60,372 nucleotides of DNA from an uncultured Prevotellaceae bacterium (GCA_900318645.1 ONLH01000027.1:1-60372); one strand, 5' to 3'; counted from the stretch's first letter, positions 8,087-17,107 are shown. Program-made: numbers and translations. Notes: a model not told the origin generated them from the sequence alone.

Positions 8087-10147
8087 TTAATCCTCGTCCT
8101 GCTTGCTCTCCTCGTACTCCTTGAGCAGCTGAGCCTGCACATCGGCGGGCACGAGCTCGTAGCTCGAGAACTTCATGCTGAATGAAGCGCGACCACCTGA
8201 GATAGAGCTCAGAGAGGTGCTGTAGCTCGACATCTCCTTCAAGGGGATGCGTGCCTTAACGCGCTCCAGACCGTTGGCGCTCGACATATCCATCATGATG
8301 CCGCGGCGGCCCTGCAGGTCGCTCTGTACACCACCCATGCAGTCGGCGGGCAACAGGATCTCAACGTCATAGACGGGCTCCAACACCTTGGGGTTAGCAT
8401 CGCGGAATGCGGTGGAGAAGGCGTTACGGGCTGCCAGACGGAAGGAGATTTCGTTACTGTCAACCGGGTGCATCTTACCATCGTAGATGCAGACGCGCAC
8501 GTCGCGAGCGTAGCTACCGGTCAACGGGCCCTGCTCCATGCGGTCCATGATACCCTTAACGATGGCGGGGATGAAGCGTGCATCGATAGCACCACCGACG
8601 ATGCAGTTATAGACAACCAGCATACCGCCCCATTCCAGGGGGATTTCCTGCTTGTCCTTGATGTTCATCTTGTACTCCTGGTTACCGAACTTGTAGGTGT
8701 CGGGCTCAGGCATACCCTCGCGATAGGGCTCGACGATCAGGTGAACCTCACCGAACTGGCCGCTACCACCTGACTGCTTCTTGTGACGATAGTCGGCACG
8801 GGCGGCCTTGGTAATGGTCTCGCGGTAGGGGATGCGGGGCTCCTGATACTCGATCTGGATCTTATCGTTGTTCTCGATGTTCCACTTCAGAGTGCGCAGG
8901 TGGAATTCGCCCTGACCTGAAACGATGGTCTGGCGCAACTCCTTGCTCTGCTCGATCAACAGCGTGGGATCCTCCTCGTGCATGCGGTTGCAACCCTTCT
9001 CGTTGAGGGTGTTGCCGCAGCGAACGTCTTTCAGCTTCACAGCAGCACCGATGTCACCAGCGTGGAGCTCGTCGATCGGGGTCTTGTTCTGACCACAAAC
9101 CACGTTGATCTGGGCAAGGCGCTCCTTGCTACCTCGGTTCATGTTGGTCAGGTCGGCACCAGCCTTGAGGGTACCGCTCATTACCTTGAAGTAAGAAACC
9201 TCACCGATGTGGCTCTCTACCGAAGTCTTGAAGAAGAATATGCTGACGGCTGCGTTCTCGTCGTAGGGAACCTCGTCGCCGTTGGTGTTCTTGGGAGCGG
9301 GCATCTCGGTCACGTCAGGAACGATGATGCTCATGATGTCGAGCATACGGTCGGTGCCGATGTTGTTCTCGGCGCTTACCAGTACGACGGGGAAGATGCT
9401 GCGGTCAACCATACCCAGGCGGATACCCTTGATGGTCTCCTCCTCGGTCAGGGTCATCTCGTCGAGGAACTTCATCATCAGCTCCTCATCGTTCTCGGCA
9501 GCCATCTCGAGCAGAGCCATGCGGAACTCCTCGGCCTTGTCGGCGTGAGCACCGTCGATGTCACTGGCGGTAGCCTTGCCACCATCCTTGGGCCAGGTGT
9601 ACTGCTTCATGGCCAGCACGTCAACAACACTGTTGAAGCCAGGGCCTGCATTCACGGGGAACTGCAGAGCAACGACCTTGTTGCCGTAGGTCTCGCGCAG
9701 TTGGTTATAAACGTTGTCAAAGTCACACTTCTCGTCCTCGAGGCGGTTGATGACGAACATCAGCGGCTTGCCGATGCGCTCAACGGTGCGGAAGTTGTTC
9801 TGGGTACCTACCTCAACGCCATTGCGGCCGTCAACGACCAGAGCGGCGGCGTCGGTAACGCTCAGTGCGGTCACTGCATTGCCCACAAAGTCGTCACTGC
9901 CCGGGCAGTCAAAGAAGTTGAGCTTCTTGCCGTTCTTCTCGGCATAGAATACGGTTGAGGAAACAGAATAACCATACTCTTTCTCAACGGGGGTGTTGTC
10001 GCTCACGGTGTTACCGCCGTCAACAGAACCCCTGCGGCTGATTGCGCCGCCCTCAAGGAGAATAGACTCGGTGAGAGTGGTCTTACCAGCGCCCTTGCCA
10101 CCGACGAGAGAGATGTTCTTAATCTCGTTTGTTTTGTAAACCTTCAT
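8087..10147 (-). CDS. fusA2: EF-G paralog EF-G2
   Basis: A 686-residue translational GTPase-fold protein with EF-G domains I-V. The P-loop is GGKGAGKT (about residues 16-23), but the G3 motif, DTPGH in canonical EF-G, reads DCPGSDD, so the catalytic His is replaced by Ser. G4 reads NRLED instead of NKxD. Bacteroides thetaiotaomicron EF-G2 is a translocation factor lacking ribosome-stimulated GTPase activity and needed for gut colonisation; this protein shows the same type of motif loss and I infer the same role. The usual EF-G would be expected in the str operon, which begins at the right edge of the window. The gene is monocistronic. Confidence 0.9.
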   Translation of the reverse strand: MKVYKTNEIKNISLVGGKGAGKTTLTESILLEGGAISRRGSVDGGNTVSDNTPVEKEYGYSVSSTVFYAEKNGKKLNFFDCPGSDDFVGNAVTALSVTDAAALVVDGRNGVEVGTQNNFRTVERIGKPLMFVINRLEDEKCDFDNVYNQLRETYGNKVVALQFPVNAGPGFNSVVDVLAMKQYTWPKDGGKATASDIDGAHADKAEEFRMALLEMAAENDEELMMKFLDEMTLTEEETIKGIRLGMVDRSIFPVVLVSAENNIGTDRMLDIMSIIVPDVTEMPAPKNTNGDEVPYDENAAVSIFFFKTSVESHIGEVSYFKVMSGTLKAGADLTNMNRGSKERLAQINVVCGQNKTPIDELHAGDIGAAVKLKDVRCGNTLNEKGCNRMHEEDPTLLIEQSKELRQTIVSGQGEFHLRTLKWNIENNDKIQIEYQEPRIPYRETITKAARADYRHKKQSGGSGQFGEVHLIVEPYREGMPEPDTYKFGNQEYKMNIKDKQEIPLEWGGMLVVYNCIVGGAIDARFIPAIVKGIMDRMEQGPLTGSYARDVRVCIYDGKMHPVDSNEISFRLAARNAFSTAFRDANPKVLEPVYDVEILLPADCMGGVQSDLQGRRGIMMDMSSANGLERVKARIPLKEMSSYSTSLSSISGGRASFSMKFSSYELVPADVQAQLLKEYEESKQDED

Positions 10148-10213
10148 TAGTTTGATTTTGTTGTTAATTGGTTGTTATATAGTGAATTGTTGTTCAGTTC
10201 GCTAAACAGCCTG

Positions 10214-10221
10214 CAAAATTA
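10214..10221 (-). promoter_or_regulatory. promoter element of the EF-G2 gene
   Basis: TAATTTTG at 10221-10214 on the minus strand fits the -7 element. No exact TTTG is present at -33. The leader is about 60 bases. The rest of 10222-10406 shows nothing recognisable. Confidence 0.55.
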
Positions 10222-10406
10222 CTACTTTTTATTGAGAATCTCAACATTATTAAAAAGAATTTTTTAACAATGCCCAAAATAATGGCAAATCGGGCCCTCT
10301 CCCCATGAAATGGACGAAGATTACCCGCTGAGTTTTTAGGATGTTAGCTTACTTGCGGAATTGCTGTTGACCAAGTACCTTAAGGTCGGTTCTCCCGCTT
10401 TTCTCC

Positions 10407-10438
10407 TTTGGCGGTGTCATGAGAATATTGTATCTTTG
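10407..10438 (+). promoter_or_regulatory. hemW promoter placing the RNA start at the ATG
   Basis: TTTG (10407-10410), 20 bases, then TATCTTTG (10431-10438). The ATG at 10446 follows the end of the -7 element by only 7 bases, so the RNA should start at or within a few bases of the start codon. Confidence 0.75.
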
Positions 10439-10445
10439 CATCGCT

Positions 10446-11582
10446 ATGGCAGGAGTTTATGTCCATATTCCATTTTGTGCGAGTCGTTGTAGCTACTGCG
10501 ACTTCTTCTCCACATTGCAATTAGCCGATATGGGTGGCCCTTACGTTGAGGCCCTGATTGCTGAGGCAAGATTGCGAAAGGGGGAGCTGCATGGTGAATC
10601 CATCAAGACGCTCTATCTGGGTGGTGGCACGCCTTCACAACTGCCTTTGCCCTTGTTGTCACGGTTGGTCGATGGCTTGCGAGGTGCGCTTGACCTATCT
10701 GGTGTTGAGGAGTTTACCGTCGAGGCCAACCCCGACGATGTGACTCCCGATTGGTGCCGTGCTGTGGCAGCACTCGGCGTGAACCGAGTGAGTATGGGTG
10801 TGCAGTCGTTTGAGGATCCGATTCTGCGTTTGATCGGTCGTCGTCACACGGCACGCCAGGCGATGGATGCTGTTGCCCATCTGCGGGAAGCGGGCATCAA
10901 TAACATCAGCATCGACCTCATCTTCGGCCTGCCGGGGCAGACGGTCTCCTCGTGGACGGCTTCGGTGGAGCAGGCCATCGCTTTGGCTCCGCAACACATT
11001 TCAGCTTATGGCTTGACCTATGAGGAAGGCACTCGCTTGTGGCGTCAGCGCGAGCTAGGCGAGATTGTTGAGGTGCCTGAGGAGCAGTGCCTGGAGATGT
11101 ACCGCATCCTAGTAGATGACCTGCAGGCTGCTGGTTATGAGCATTATGAGATTTCCAACTTTGCCCTGCCCGGTTATCATTCCCGCCACAATTCATCTTA
11201 TTGGAACGACACCCCTTATTTGGGCTTGGGCGCTGCGGCACACAGCTATGACGGCAAGGTCAGGAAATGGAACCCGCACGATATGCACCAGTACATCGAT
11301 AAGGTCATGGCTGGTGAATTGCCTTGTGAGTTTGAGGAATTATCGCGCAGTGAGCGCTATGACGAACGTGTGATGTTGGGCTTGAGGACGGCTCGCGGAG
11401 TAGATGCCGAGCGATTGCGCGATGAGTTTGGCAACGAGGCTTGGCGATACTTCACCCGCGAGGCGGCACGACATCTTGAGGCAGGAAATCTGCGACTGAC
11501 CGAGGATGGCCGATACGTTTTGACACGTGACGGTATCATGCTCAGCGACAGTATCATCCGCGACCTCCTGTGGGATGAATAG
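10446..11582 (+). CDS. hemW: HemW-like radical SAM protein (coproporphyrinogen III oxidase-like)
   Basis: A 378-residue radical SAM protein. Residues 1-8 are MAGVYVHI, followed by the cluster motif CASRCSYC (CxxxCxxC with the extra HemN/HemW-type cysteine partner in CDF), then GGGTPS for SAM binding. The C-terminal HemN_C region follows. HemW is now regarded as a heme chaperone rather than the coproporphyrinogen dehydrogenase HemN, and the single SAM-site arrangement fits HemW. The start at 10446 is chosen over an in-frame ATG at 10419 because the promoter -7 element covers 10431-10438. It converges with the AlkD-like gene, 6 bases between stops. Confidence 0.92.
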   Translation: MAGVYVHIPFCASRCSYCDFFSTLQLADMGGPYVEALIAEARLRKGELHGESIKTLYLGGGTPSQLPLPLLSRLVDGLRGALDLSGVEEFTVEANPDDVTPDWCRAVAALGVNRVSMGVQSFEDPILRLIGRRHTARQAMDAVAHLREAGINNISIDLIFGLPGQTVSSWTASVEQAIALAPQHISAYGLTYEEGTRLWRQRELGEIVEVPEEQCLEMYRILVDDLQAAGYEHYEISNFALPGYHSRHNSSYWNDTPYLGLGAAAHSYDGKVRKWNPHDMHQYIDKVMAGELPCEFEELSRSERYDERVMLGLRTARGVDAERLRDEFGNEAWRYFTREAARHLEAGNLRLTEDGRYVLTRDGIMLSDSIIRDLLWDE

Positions 11583-11588
11583 GAGGGA

Positions 11589-12161
11589 CTACGCCAACTC
11601 TTCCAGAATATCTTTTAGAAGTGACTTTAGTGGTTGCTGGGCTTGCTCGGCATCGGTCTCGACGATGGCCTTAAGTGAGCCGTTAGTTTGTACTTTTCCC
11701 AGCAAGAGCAGATTGAGCAAGAGGCGGTAACCGGTGTATTTAACCAACGGCTTGTCCTGGGCAATGAGCTGGCGGAAGAGGGCGTCCGCATCGGGCATGT
11801 GGCGCAGCAGTTTATGGCACAGGTTGTCAGCTACTTCAACGGTCTCAACACTCTGGCTCCATTGCATCGCCTGTTCCAATGTCATCAAGTCGGCAGGGTA
11901 GAGCATGGGGGCCGCAAGACGACATTCGCGTGAATTGGTATCGCTCCACAGTTCGCCGGCAATGGCAGCTAATTGCTCTGCCTCGCCGATAGACTCACTA
12001 AAACGTGTAGCAATGCCGCTGATGTCCACCAGCAGGCATCCCATAATCATAGAGTGCGGGTCACCTGCTTTCCTGAGTGTGTCGGCCACAATACCGTTAC
12101 GAAAGGCAAAAAACTCCTTCCGTATACTACGTAATATTTCTAGCTTGTTGTCAGTGTCCAT
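11589..12161 (-). CDS. AlkD-like HEAT-repeat protein (possible DNA alkylation repair)
   Basis: A 190-residue all-helical protein. The segments DTLRKAGDPHSMIMGCLLVD and LWSDTNSRECRLAAPMLYP resemble the helical HEAT-like repeats of AlkD-type DNA glycosylases, in which an LW(x)ExRxLA-like stretch carries DNA-contacting residues. It is shorter than AlkD (about 230 residues), and I cannot place the catalytic Asp and Trp with certainty, so glycosylase activity is only a possibility. The gene is between hemW (convergent) and uvrA (same strand, upstream by 137 bases), which makes a repair role plausible. No clear promoter was found immediately upstream. Confidence 0.6.
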   Translation of the reverse strand: MDTDNKLEILRSIRKEFFAFRNGIVADTLRKAGDPHSMIMGCLLVDISGIATRFSESIGEAEQLAAIAGELWSDTNSRECRLAAPMLYPADLMTLEQAMQWSQSVETVEVADNLCHKLLRHMPDADALFRQLIAQDKPLVKYTGYRLLLNLLLLGKVQTNGSLKAIVETDAEQAQQPLKSLLKDILEELA

Positions 12162-12194
12162 AAAAATTATTGTGAATTGTTGTCGTCGCTTGTG

Positions 12195-12216
12195 GAACGC
12201 AAGATTTTGCGTCTCT
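12195..12216. repeat. palindromic GAGACGCAAAATCTTGCGT-type repeat, copy 1
   Basis: GGAACGCAAGATTTTGCGTCTC is a near palindrome in the gap between the AlkD-like gene and uvrA; its reverse complement matches the copy at 15211-15232. A fragment resembling the end of the 37164-37289 repeat (CTTAGCGTCTTAGCGTG) follows at 12246-12262. Confidence 0.6.
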
Positions 12217-12298
12217 ACATTACGGATGCTTTATTAAAAAAAAACTTAGCGTCTTAGCGTGGGGCAATAAAAAGCGGATGCCAACTAGAAACTAGCAA

Positions 12299-15106
12299 CT
12301 AAGTACCAGCAAGTTTCTCGGCAAGGAAGCGGCCTGTGTAACTCTCCTTGCACTGGGCGACCTGTTCGGGTGTGCCCTCGACGACAATGTTGCCTCCATT
12401 GTCACCGCCCTCAGGACCGAGGTCAATGATGTGGTCGGCACACTTGATCACATCCAGGTTGTGCTCGATGATGACCACCGTGTGGCCATTGCCGATGAGC
12501 TGGTCAAATGAGCGCATCAGCGTGTTGATGTCGTGGAAATGCAGACCCGTCGTTGGCTCGTCGAAGATGAACAGCGTGTTGCCCTGGCGTTCGCCGCTAA
12601 GGTAGTAGGCCAACTTCACACGCTGGTTCTCACCGCCCGAAAGGGTAGAGGACGACTGTCCCAGCTTGATGTAGCCTAGGCCGACGTCCTGCAGCGGCTT
12701 CAGACGGCGCACAATCTTGTGCTCGTTATAGGTGTTGGATTCGCCGAAGAACTCAATGGCCTGGTTCACGGTCATATCAAGCACGTCACTGATGGTCTTG
12801 TCGCGGAAGGTCACGTCCAGTGCATTTCGACTGAAGCGCTTGCCGTGGCATGCCTCACACGTGAGGGTAATGTCCGCCATGAACTGCATCTCGATGGTGA
12901 TGGTGCCTTCGCCCTTACACTCCTCGCAACGGCCGCCAGGCGAGTTGAACGAGAAGAAGCCGGCGTTATAGCCCATCTGCTTGGAGAGTTGTTGCTGGGC
13001 AAACAGCTGGCGTATCTCGTCAAAGGCCTTCAGGTAGGTCGCAGGGTTGCTGCGCGTGCTCTTACCGATGGGGCCCTGGTCGATAAATTCTACGGCCTGT
13101 AGGCGACTCAGGTCACCACCGATGCCGCTGAAACTGCCAGGGGCATCAGCGGTCTGGTCCAGCTGGCGGGCCAGGGCCGGGTAGAGGATTTTGCCCACGA
13201 GGGTAGATTTACCCGAGCCGCTCACTCCGGTAACCACTGTCATCACGCCCAACGGGAACTTGACGTTGATGTTCTTGAGGTTGTTGTGCGTTGCGCCCTT
13301 GACCTCAATATACTGGTTCCACGGGCGACGCCGCTTGGGCACGGGGATGGTCATGGCTCCCGTGAGGTAGCGGGCGGTGTAGCTCTCGGTGGCTTCGGCA
13401 AGACGGTCCACTGGACCTTGATAGGTGATTCTGCCACCCTTGCGCCCGGCCTCTGGGCCCACGTCGATGAGGTAGTCGGCGCTGCGGATGATGTCTTCGT
13501 CGTGCTCGACGACGACCACCGTGTTGCCCAACTGCTGCAGCATGCGCAGCACGTGGATCAAGCGGTGGGTGTCGCGTGGATGCAAGCCAATGGAAGGCTC
13601 GTCGAGGATATAGACCGAGCCGACGAGCGAGCTGCCCAGGGCTGTTGCCAGGTTGATGCGCTGGCTCTCGCCGCCCGACAGAGTCGCCGACAGGCGATCG
13701 AGCGTGAGGTAGCCCACGCCGACCTCACACAGGTAGTCCAGGCGGCTGTTGATCTCGGTAAGCAGACGTTTTGCTATCAGTGTATCGGTCTCGTCAAGTG
13801 TCAGTTGGGCAAACCATTGTGTCAGGTCCTTGACAGGCATGCGCACCAGGTCACTGATGGTCATTCCGCCCACCTTGACGTACTGGGCATGGGGCTTGAG
13901 CCTCGTGCCGTGGCAGACGGGGCATACGGTCTTGCCGCGGTAGCGGGCCAGCAACACGCGAAATTGGATGGCATAGGATTTACTTTTTACCCACTCAAAG
14001 AAGCCGTCGATGCCGCTCCACTCGCCATCGCCCGTGCCGTGCCATAGCAGGTCGCGTTGAGCCTGCGTCAGTTCGTGGTAGGGCTTGTGGATGGGGAAGT
14101 TGTGCCGTGCCGCAACATGGATGAACTCTCGTTTCCATTCGCCCATCACCTGTCCACGCCAGCACATCACGGCATCGTCATACACCGAGCGACTCCTGTC
14201 GGGAATCACCAGGTTCTCGTCAATGCCGATTACGCTGCCGAAGCCTTCGCACGTTGGGCACGCCCCGATGGGGTTGTTGAAGTTGAACATCAAGTCGCTC
14301 GGCTCGTCAAAGGACATCCCGTCCAGTTCAAAGCGCTTCGAGAAGCGGTGCTCGACCATGGAGCCGTCCTGCTGCCACACCACGACGATGCACTCGTCCT
14401 TGCCCTCGTAAAAGGCCGTCTGCAATGAGTCCAACAGGCGCATCTCGTCGTCGCGGCTGTGGGTCACTGCCATGCGGTCAATGAGCAGGCGGTAGTCGGC
14501 TGCATTGATGTCGCCCTCGGTTTCCATGACCTGGGAGATATCAACAAAACGTCCGTCGCGAGTCATCAGTCTGGAGTAACCGCCCTTGACAAGGATGTCG
14601 AGCTGAGTTCGCAGGTCGCGGCCCTCAGGGACGATGACTTCGGTCAACAGCGCCAGGCGGGTGCCGTCGGGATAAGTGTTGATGGTGTCAATGACATCGT
14701 TAGCGGTGTGTTTCTTGACAATATCTCCCGAGATGGGCGAATAGGTCTTGCCCACGCGGGCAAAAAGCAACCTGAGGTAGTCGTAGATCTCGGTGCTCGT
14801 GCCCACAGTGCTGCGCGAGTTGCGTGTCACAGTACGCTGCTCCACCGCTATGGCGGGCGGCAGGCCGCGGATGAAGTCACAGTCGGGCTTGGTCATGCGT
14901 CCCATGAACTGGCGCGCATAGGATGACAGACTCTCGACATAGCGACGTTGTCCCTCGGCATAGAGTGTGTCGAAGGCCAGTGACGACTTGCCGCTGCCAG
15001 ACAGGCCCGTCACGACGACAAACTTGCCGCGCGGAATCGCCACGTCAACGTCCTTCAGGTTATTGACGCGGGCACCCTTGATGATGATGTCTCCTCTGGT
15101 AGCCAT
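12299..15106 (-). CDS. uvrA: excinuclease ABC subunit A
   Basis: A 935-residue UvrA, the damage-recognition ATPase of nucleotide excision repair. Both ABC ATPase halves are complete: Walker [10 protein letters not shown] near residue 34 and GVSGSGKST near 640, signatures [12 protein letters not shown] and [12 protein letters not shown], each followed by a Walker B with DEP. Zinc modules are visible as [16 protein letters not shown] and the [17 protein letters not shown] pair. Length is normal. The UvrB partner is not in this window. Its promoter is a full consensus one close to the ATG, giving a leader of only about 15 bases. Confidence 0.97.
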   Translation of the reverse strand: MATRGDIIIKGARVNNLKDVDVAIPRGKFVVVTGLSGSGKSSLAFDTLYAEGQRRYVESLSSYARQFMGRMTKPDCDFIRGLPPAIAVEQRTVTRNSRSTVGTSTEIYDYLRLLFARVGKTYSPISGDIVKKHTANDVIDTINTYPDGTRLALLTEVIVPEGRDLRTQLDILVKGGYSRLMTRDGRFVDISQVMETEGDINAADYRLLIDRMAVTHSRDDEMRLLDSLQTAFYEGKDECIVVVWQQDGSMVEHRFSKRFELDGMSFDEPSDLMFNFNNPIGACPTCEGFGSVIGIDENLVIPDRSRSVYDDAVMCWRGQVMGEWKREFIHVAARHNFPIHKPYHELTQAQRDLLWHGTGDGEWSGIDGFFEWVKSKSYAIQFRVLLARYRGKTVCPVCHGTRLKPHAQYVKVGGMTISDLVRMPVKDLTQWFAQLTLDETDTLIAKRLLTEINSRLDYLCEVGVGYLTLDRLSATLSGGESQRINLATALGSSLVGSVYILDEPSIGLHPRDTHRLIHVLRMLQQLGNTVVVVEHDEDIIRSADYLIDVGPEAGRKGGRITYQGPVDRLAEATESYTARYLTGAMTIPVPKRRRPWNQYIEVKGATHNNLKNINVKFPLGVMTVVTGVSGSGKSTLVGKILYPALARQLDQTADAPGSFSGIGGDLSRLQAVEFIDQGPIGKSTRSNPATYLKAFDEIRQLFAQQQLSKQMGYNAGFFSFNSPGGRCEECKGEGTITIEMQFMADITLTCEACHGKRFSRNALDVTFRDKTISDVLDMTVNQAIEFFGESNTYNEHKIVRRLKPLQDVGLGYIKLGQSSSTLSGGENQRVKLAYYLSGERQGNTLFIFDEPTTGLHFHDINTLMRSFDQLIGNGHTVVIIEHNLDVIKCADHIIDLGPEGGDNGGNIVVEGTPEQVAQCKESYTGRFLAEKLAGT

Positions 15107-15125
15107 TGCAGAAAAATTGAGCCCG

Positions 15126-15157
15126 CAAAGGTACGAATTTTTCGCGAAAAAACCAAA
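15126..15157 (-). promoter_or_regulatory. uvrA promoter (full Bacteroidota consensus)
   Basis: On the minus strand TTTG (15157-15154), 20 bases, then TACCTTTG (15133-15126). No LexA-type operator is recognisable. Confidence 0.78.
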
Positions 15158-15160
15158 TTG

Positions 15161-15195
15161 TTTAGGCTTTAGACTTTAGGTTTTAGGCTTTAGGT
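15161..15195. repeat. five tandem heptamers TTTAGRY
   Basis: Five 7-base units follow without gaps: TTTAGGC, TTTAGAC, TTTAGGT, TTTAGGC, TTTAGGT. Part of the heptamer-periodic family also seen at 30547, 37812-37884, 39436-39498 and 47567-47604. Confidence 0.8.
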
Positions 15196-15210
15196 TGTGT
15201 CCTCCCTGTC

Positions 15211-15232
15211 GAGACGCAAAATCTTGCATCTC
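15211..15232. repeat. palindromic GAGACGCAAAATCTTGC repeat, copy 2
   Basis: GAGACGCAAAATCTTGC followed by ATCTC, an imperfect palindrome, upstream of uvrA. The following stretch 15233-15560 has no gene I can support; it holds AT-rich DNA and no clear signals until the sigma-54-type promoter. Confidence 0.6.
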
Positions 15233-15585
15233 TTGTACCCGCCCAGTAGAGCCTCGCCTTGGCATGGCCGCCTTCCCAACGGAAAACTTCACGCAAATGC
15301 ACTGAGGCTTTTAAGATGACAAGAAGAGTGGTGAAGACAAATACATGATTATCAATAAAATAAGATCTTTCCTCCTTTCTTGCCTTCCAAACCATTGATG
15401 CGAGCTAGACCGTATTAGGCCTAGCGGTTTGGAATTTTAGCGTGCTATCCAGAGTGCAGATGCAGGATGAAGGCTGTGAGGGTGCCTTGCGTGCTTGTAA
15501 AAAGTAGTTTTTTTTGAAAAAGTTTGCATGAATGGAAAAGAAGGAGTAATTTTATAGCCTCAAACTGGCAGATAATCGCCTGTCA

Positions 15586-15601
15586 TGGCATGATATTTGC
15601 A
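15586..15601 (+). promoter_or_regulatory. sigma-54-type (-24/-12) promoter of the ytxH operon
   Basis: TGGCATGATATTTGCA matches the RpoN consensus TGGCAC-N5-TTGCA at every key base (GG at -24, GC at -12, exact spacing); only the sixth base differs. No TAnnTTTG follows at the distance a normal Bacteroidota promoter would need. Expected RNA start about 15612, giving a leader of about 40 bases. The 11-mer ATCGCCTGTCA sits immediately upstream. Confidence 0.65.
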
Positions 15602-15651
15602 GGTTGAGACCATAACTAAGTCATTATTAATTCTTAAATTTACAGACAGAT

Positions 15652-15858
15652 ATGAAACCGATTAACATTATGATGGCTGTAGTAGGCGGTGCAATCGCCG
15701 GTGCAGCAGTGGGCCTGCTTTTTGCCCCAGAGAAAGGTGATGACACCCGCAAGCGCATTGCCGATGCACTGCGTGAACAGGGCGTGAAGCTCAAAGGCAC
15801 CAAGCTCGACAACCTTGTTGACGACATTGCCGAGGAAATCAAGGACAAGTTAGACTAA
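15652..15858 (+). CDS. YtxH-domain small membrane protein
   Basis: A 68-residue protein with a glycine/alanine-rich N-terminal transmembrane segment (residues about 5-22), then the YtxH hallmark LLFAPEKGDDTRKRI and a charged helical tail. YtxH proteins are stress-associated in Firmicutes; their biochemical function is not known. It is the first of four genes read together and lies about 40 bases from the predicted start site of the sigma-54-type promoter. The second gene is a diverged copy of it, so the pair likely arose by duplication. Confidence 0.85.
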   Translation: MKPINIMMAVVGGAIAGAAVGLLFAPEKGDDTRKRIADALREQGVKLKGTKLDNLVDDIAEEIKDKLD

Positions 15859-15880
15859 TATTTTAATACAGGAACGTAAA

Positions 15881-16078
15881 ATGAAAGGATTAAGCTTATT
15901 GTACGCATTCCTCGGTGGTGCTCTGGTAGGCGCTTCGGCAGCCATCCTGTTCGCTCCCGAGAAGGGCTCGGACCTGCGTTCGCGCATCAAGGAGATGTTG
16001 AAGAAGAACGGCATCGACTTCAGCGACGATGAGGTGGAGCAGCTGGTAAAACAGATCAGCGCCCAGATCGAGGACTGA
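15881..16078 (+). CDS. second YtxH-domain small membrane protein
   Basis: A 65-residue paralog of the preceding gene: transmembrane segment at about residues 5-22, ILFAPEKGSDLRSRIKEML hallmark, and an acidic amphipathic C-terminus (ISDDEVEQLVKQI-like). It begins 22 bases after the first YtxH stop, so both are cotranscribed. The tail is probably cytoplasmic and helical. Nothing in it suggests an enzymatic role. A strong hairpin follows at 16095-16137, which may reduce read-through into the next two genes. Confidence 0.85.
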   Translation: MKGLSLLYAFLGGALVGASAAILFAPEKGSDLRSRIKEMLKKNGIDFSDDEVEQLVKQISAQIED

Positions 16079-16094
16079 CAAAATTACATGCACC

Positions 16095-16137
16095 CTGACA
16101 GGCGATGTCGCATAATAGAAATGACATCGCCTGCCAG
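16095..16137 (+). terminator. hairpin after the ytxH pair (attenuator or terminator)
   Basis: CTGACAGGCGATGTC (16095-16109) pairs with GACATCGCCTGCCAG (16123-16137), 14 of 15 bases, 13-base loop. There is no T run directly after, so it may stabilise RNA or attenuate. Its right arm contains ATCGCCTGCCA, the element also found upstream of the sigma-54-type promoter. Confidence 0.5.
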
Positions 16138-16153
16138 TGGTTATGTTCTTGCT
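16138..16153 (+). promoter_or_regulatory. possible second sigma-54-type promoter
   Basis: TGGTTATGTTCTTGCT keeps GG and GC at the right spacing and a good -12 half, but the -24 half lacks CA. It is preceded by ATCGCCTGCCAG just as the stronger site at 15586 is preceded by ATCGCCTGTCA. Confidence 0.3.
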
Positions 16154-16228
16154 GGTACCCTCATCACAAACCTCTTAAACTCTAAACTTTTATATTCAAG
16201 TCCTTCATGGCGGGCTTGACCGAAAAGT

Positions 16229-16579
16229 ATGAATGAGATAGATTACAAAAAACTGTTTAACGAGGCGCGCAAGTTCTTCGCCCTCGAGTGGGACTATACC
16301 AAGCTCACCGCGGTCGAGAAGCTGGCAGTATTGCTGTCGGCAACTGCGTTTGTCGCAGTGGTCCTCATCATCTCCACCATTGCGCTGAGCTATCTGTTTT
16401 CGGCACTGATCACCGTGCTGGCGTCGGCACTGGGCTGTGAATGGGGTGCCCAACTCATTGCTGCGGCGTTGCTGCTCTTGTTGCTGCTCGTCGTGGTTGC
16501 CTTCAAGCAACGCATCATTGTGGATCCTATCACCCGTTTTGTGAGCAAACTGTTCCTAAAACCTGAAGACAATGAGTGA
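16229..16579 (+). CDS. phage-holin-family (DUF1469-like) membrane protein
   Basis: A 116-residue protein with two transmembrane segments (about residues 30-60 and 73-93) in the pattern of the superfamily III holin-like proteins that are common beside ytxH in Bacteroidota. The N-terminal 25 residues are charged and amphipathic. Despite the family name there are no phage genes nearby, and the operon partner proteins suggest a membrane or envelope stress role. It overlaps the next gene by 8 bases, so the two are translationally linked. Membership is judged from topology and neighbours, so the family call is moderate. Confidence 0.7.
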   Translation: MNEIDYKKLFNEARKFFALEWDYTKLTAVEKLAVLLSATAFVAVVLIISTIALSYLFSALITVLASALGCEWGAQLIAAALLLLLLLVVVAFKQRIIVDPITRFVSKLFLKPEDNE

Positions 16580-16883
16580 CCTCAACACCAACACCACCAA
16601 TAGCGCTGCCATCACCAACGAGTCGGGCGAATGGCAGGGGATGACGCTCGAGCAACTCAGGCGTGCCCGCGCCAAGGCCCTGGTGCGCCGTGAGGTGGGA
16701 CGCGCCACTATGCAATACAGCCTCGACAATGTCAAGGACAATGTGTCGAACAACGGCATCCGTGCGCTCATGTTCAGCGCTGATACCGTCAACCACCTCA
16801 AGACGGCCGACTATGTGTTGTTGGGCTTCAGGCTCACGCGCTGGCTTCTGTCATTGAGAGGTAACCGCCGCCGTCGCCGTTGA
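16572..16883 (+). CDS. conserved hypothetical protein of the ytxH operon
   Basis: A 103-residue protein not assignable to a named family. It has an Asn/Thr-rich N-terminus, a basic helix (LEQLRRARAKALVRREVGR), a hydrophobic patch near residues 80-95 and an extreme basic tail of consecutive arginines. Its start overlaps the holin-like gene by 8 bases, which supports cotranslation. The basic tail and hydrophobic patch suggest membrane or nucleic-acid association, but no function can be stated. It is the last gene of the four-gene unit. Confidence 0.75.
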   Translation: MSDLNTNTTNSAAITNESGEWQGMTLEQLRRARAKALVRREVGRATMQYSLDNVKDNVSNNGIRALMFSADTVNHLKTADYVLLGFRLTRWLLSLRGNRRRRR

Positions 16884-16960
16884 GCGACCGATATTCCCCC
16901 GAAATCCGTGAATCATGGCTTCTTTTTGACCTGAAAAAAACACTTTTTTTATAAAAAAAG

Positions 16961-16990
16961 TTTGTGTTTTTCTGATTTTGCCTATATTTG
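16961..16990 (+). promoter_or_regulatory. promoter of the ECF sigma gene
   Basis: TTTG (16961-16964), 18 bases, TATATTTG (16983-16990). The leader to the ATG at 17108 is long, about 110 bases, and has no evident fold. Confidence 0.65.
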
Positions 16991-17107
16991 CAGCCTGAAA
17001 TCTCCGGATTTCACCCGAGTGAGTAATAAATTTTAATGAAAATAAACTACTAAAAATAGACTGCCTATCGACAAACATTACCTATTATTGACCAATAACT
17101 AAGAGTA

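Noticed and set aside
8978-9958. Long open frame opposite EF-G2
   Set aside because: It mirrors the EF-G2 coding sequence and is Val/His/Leu-rich in the way antisense frames usually are.
16229-16579. Phage region suggested by the holin-like gene
   Set aside because: No lysin, integrase or structural genes nearby; the neighbours are ytxH genes and chromosomal core genes.
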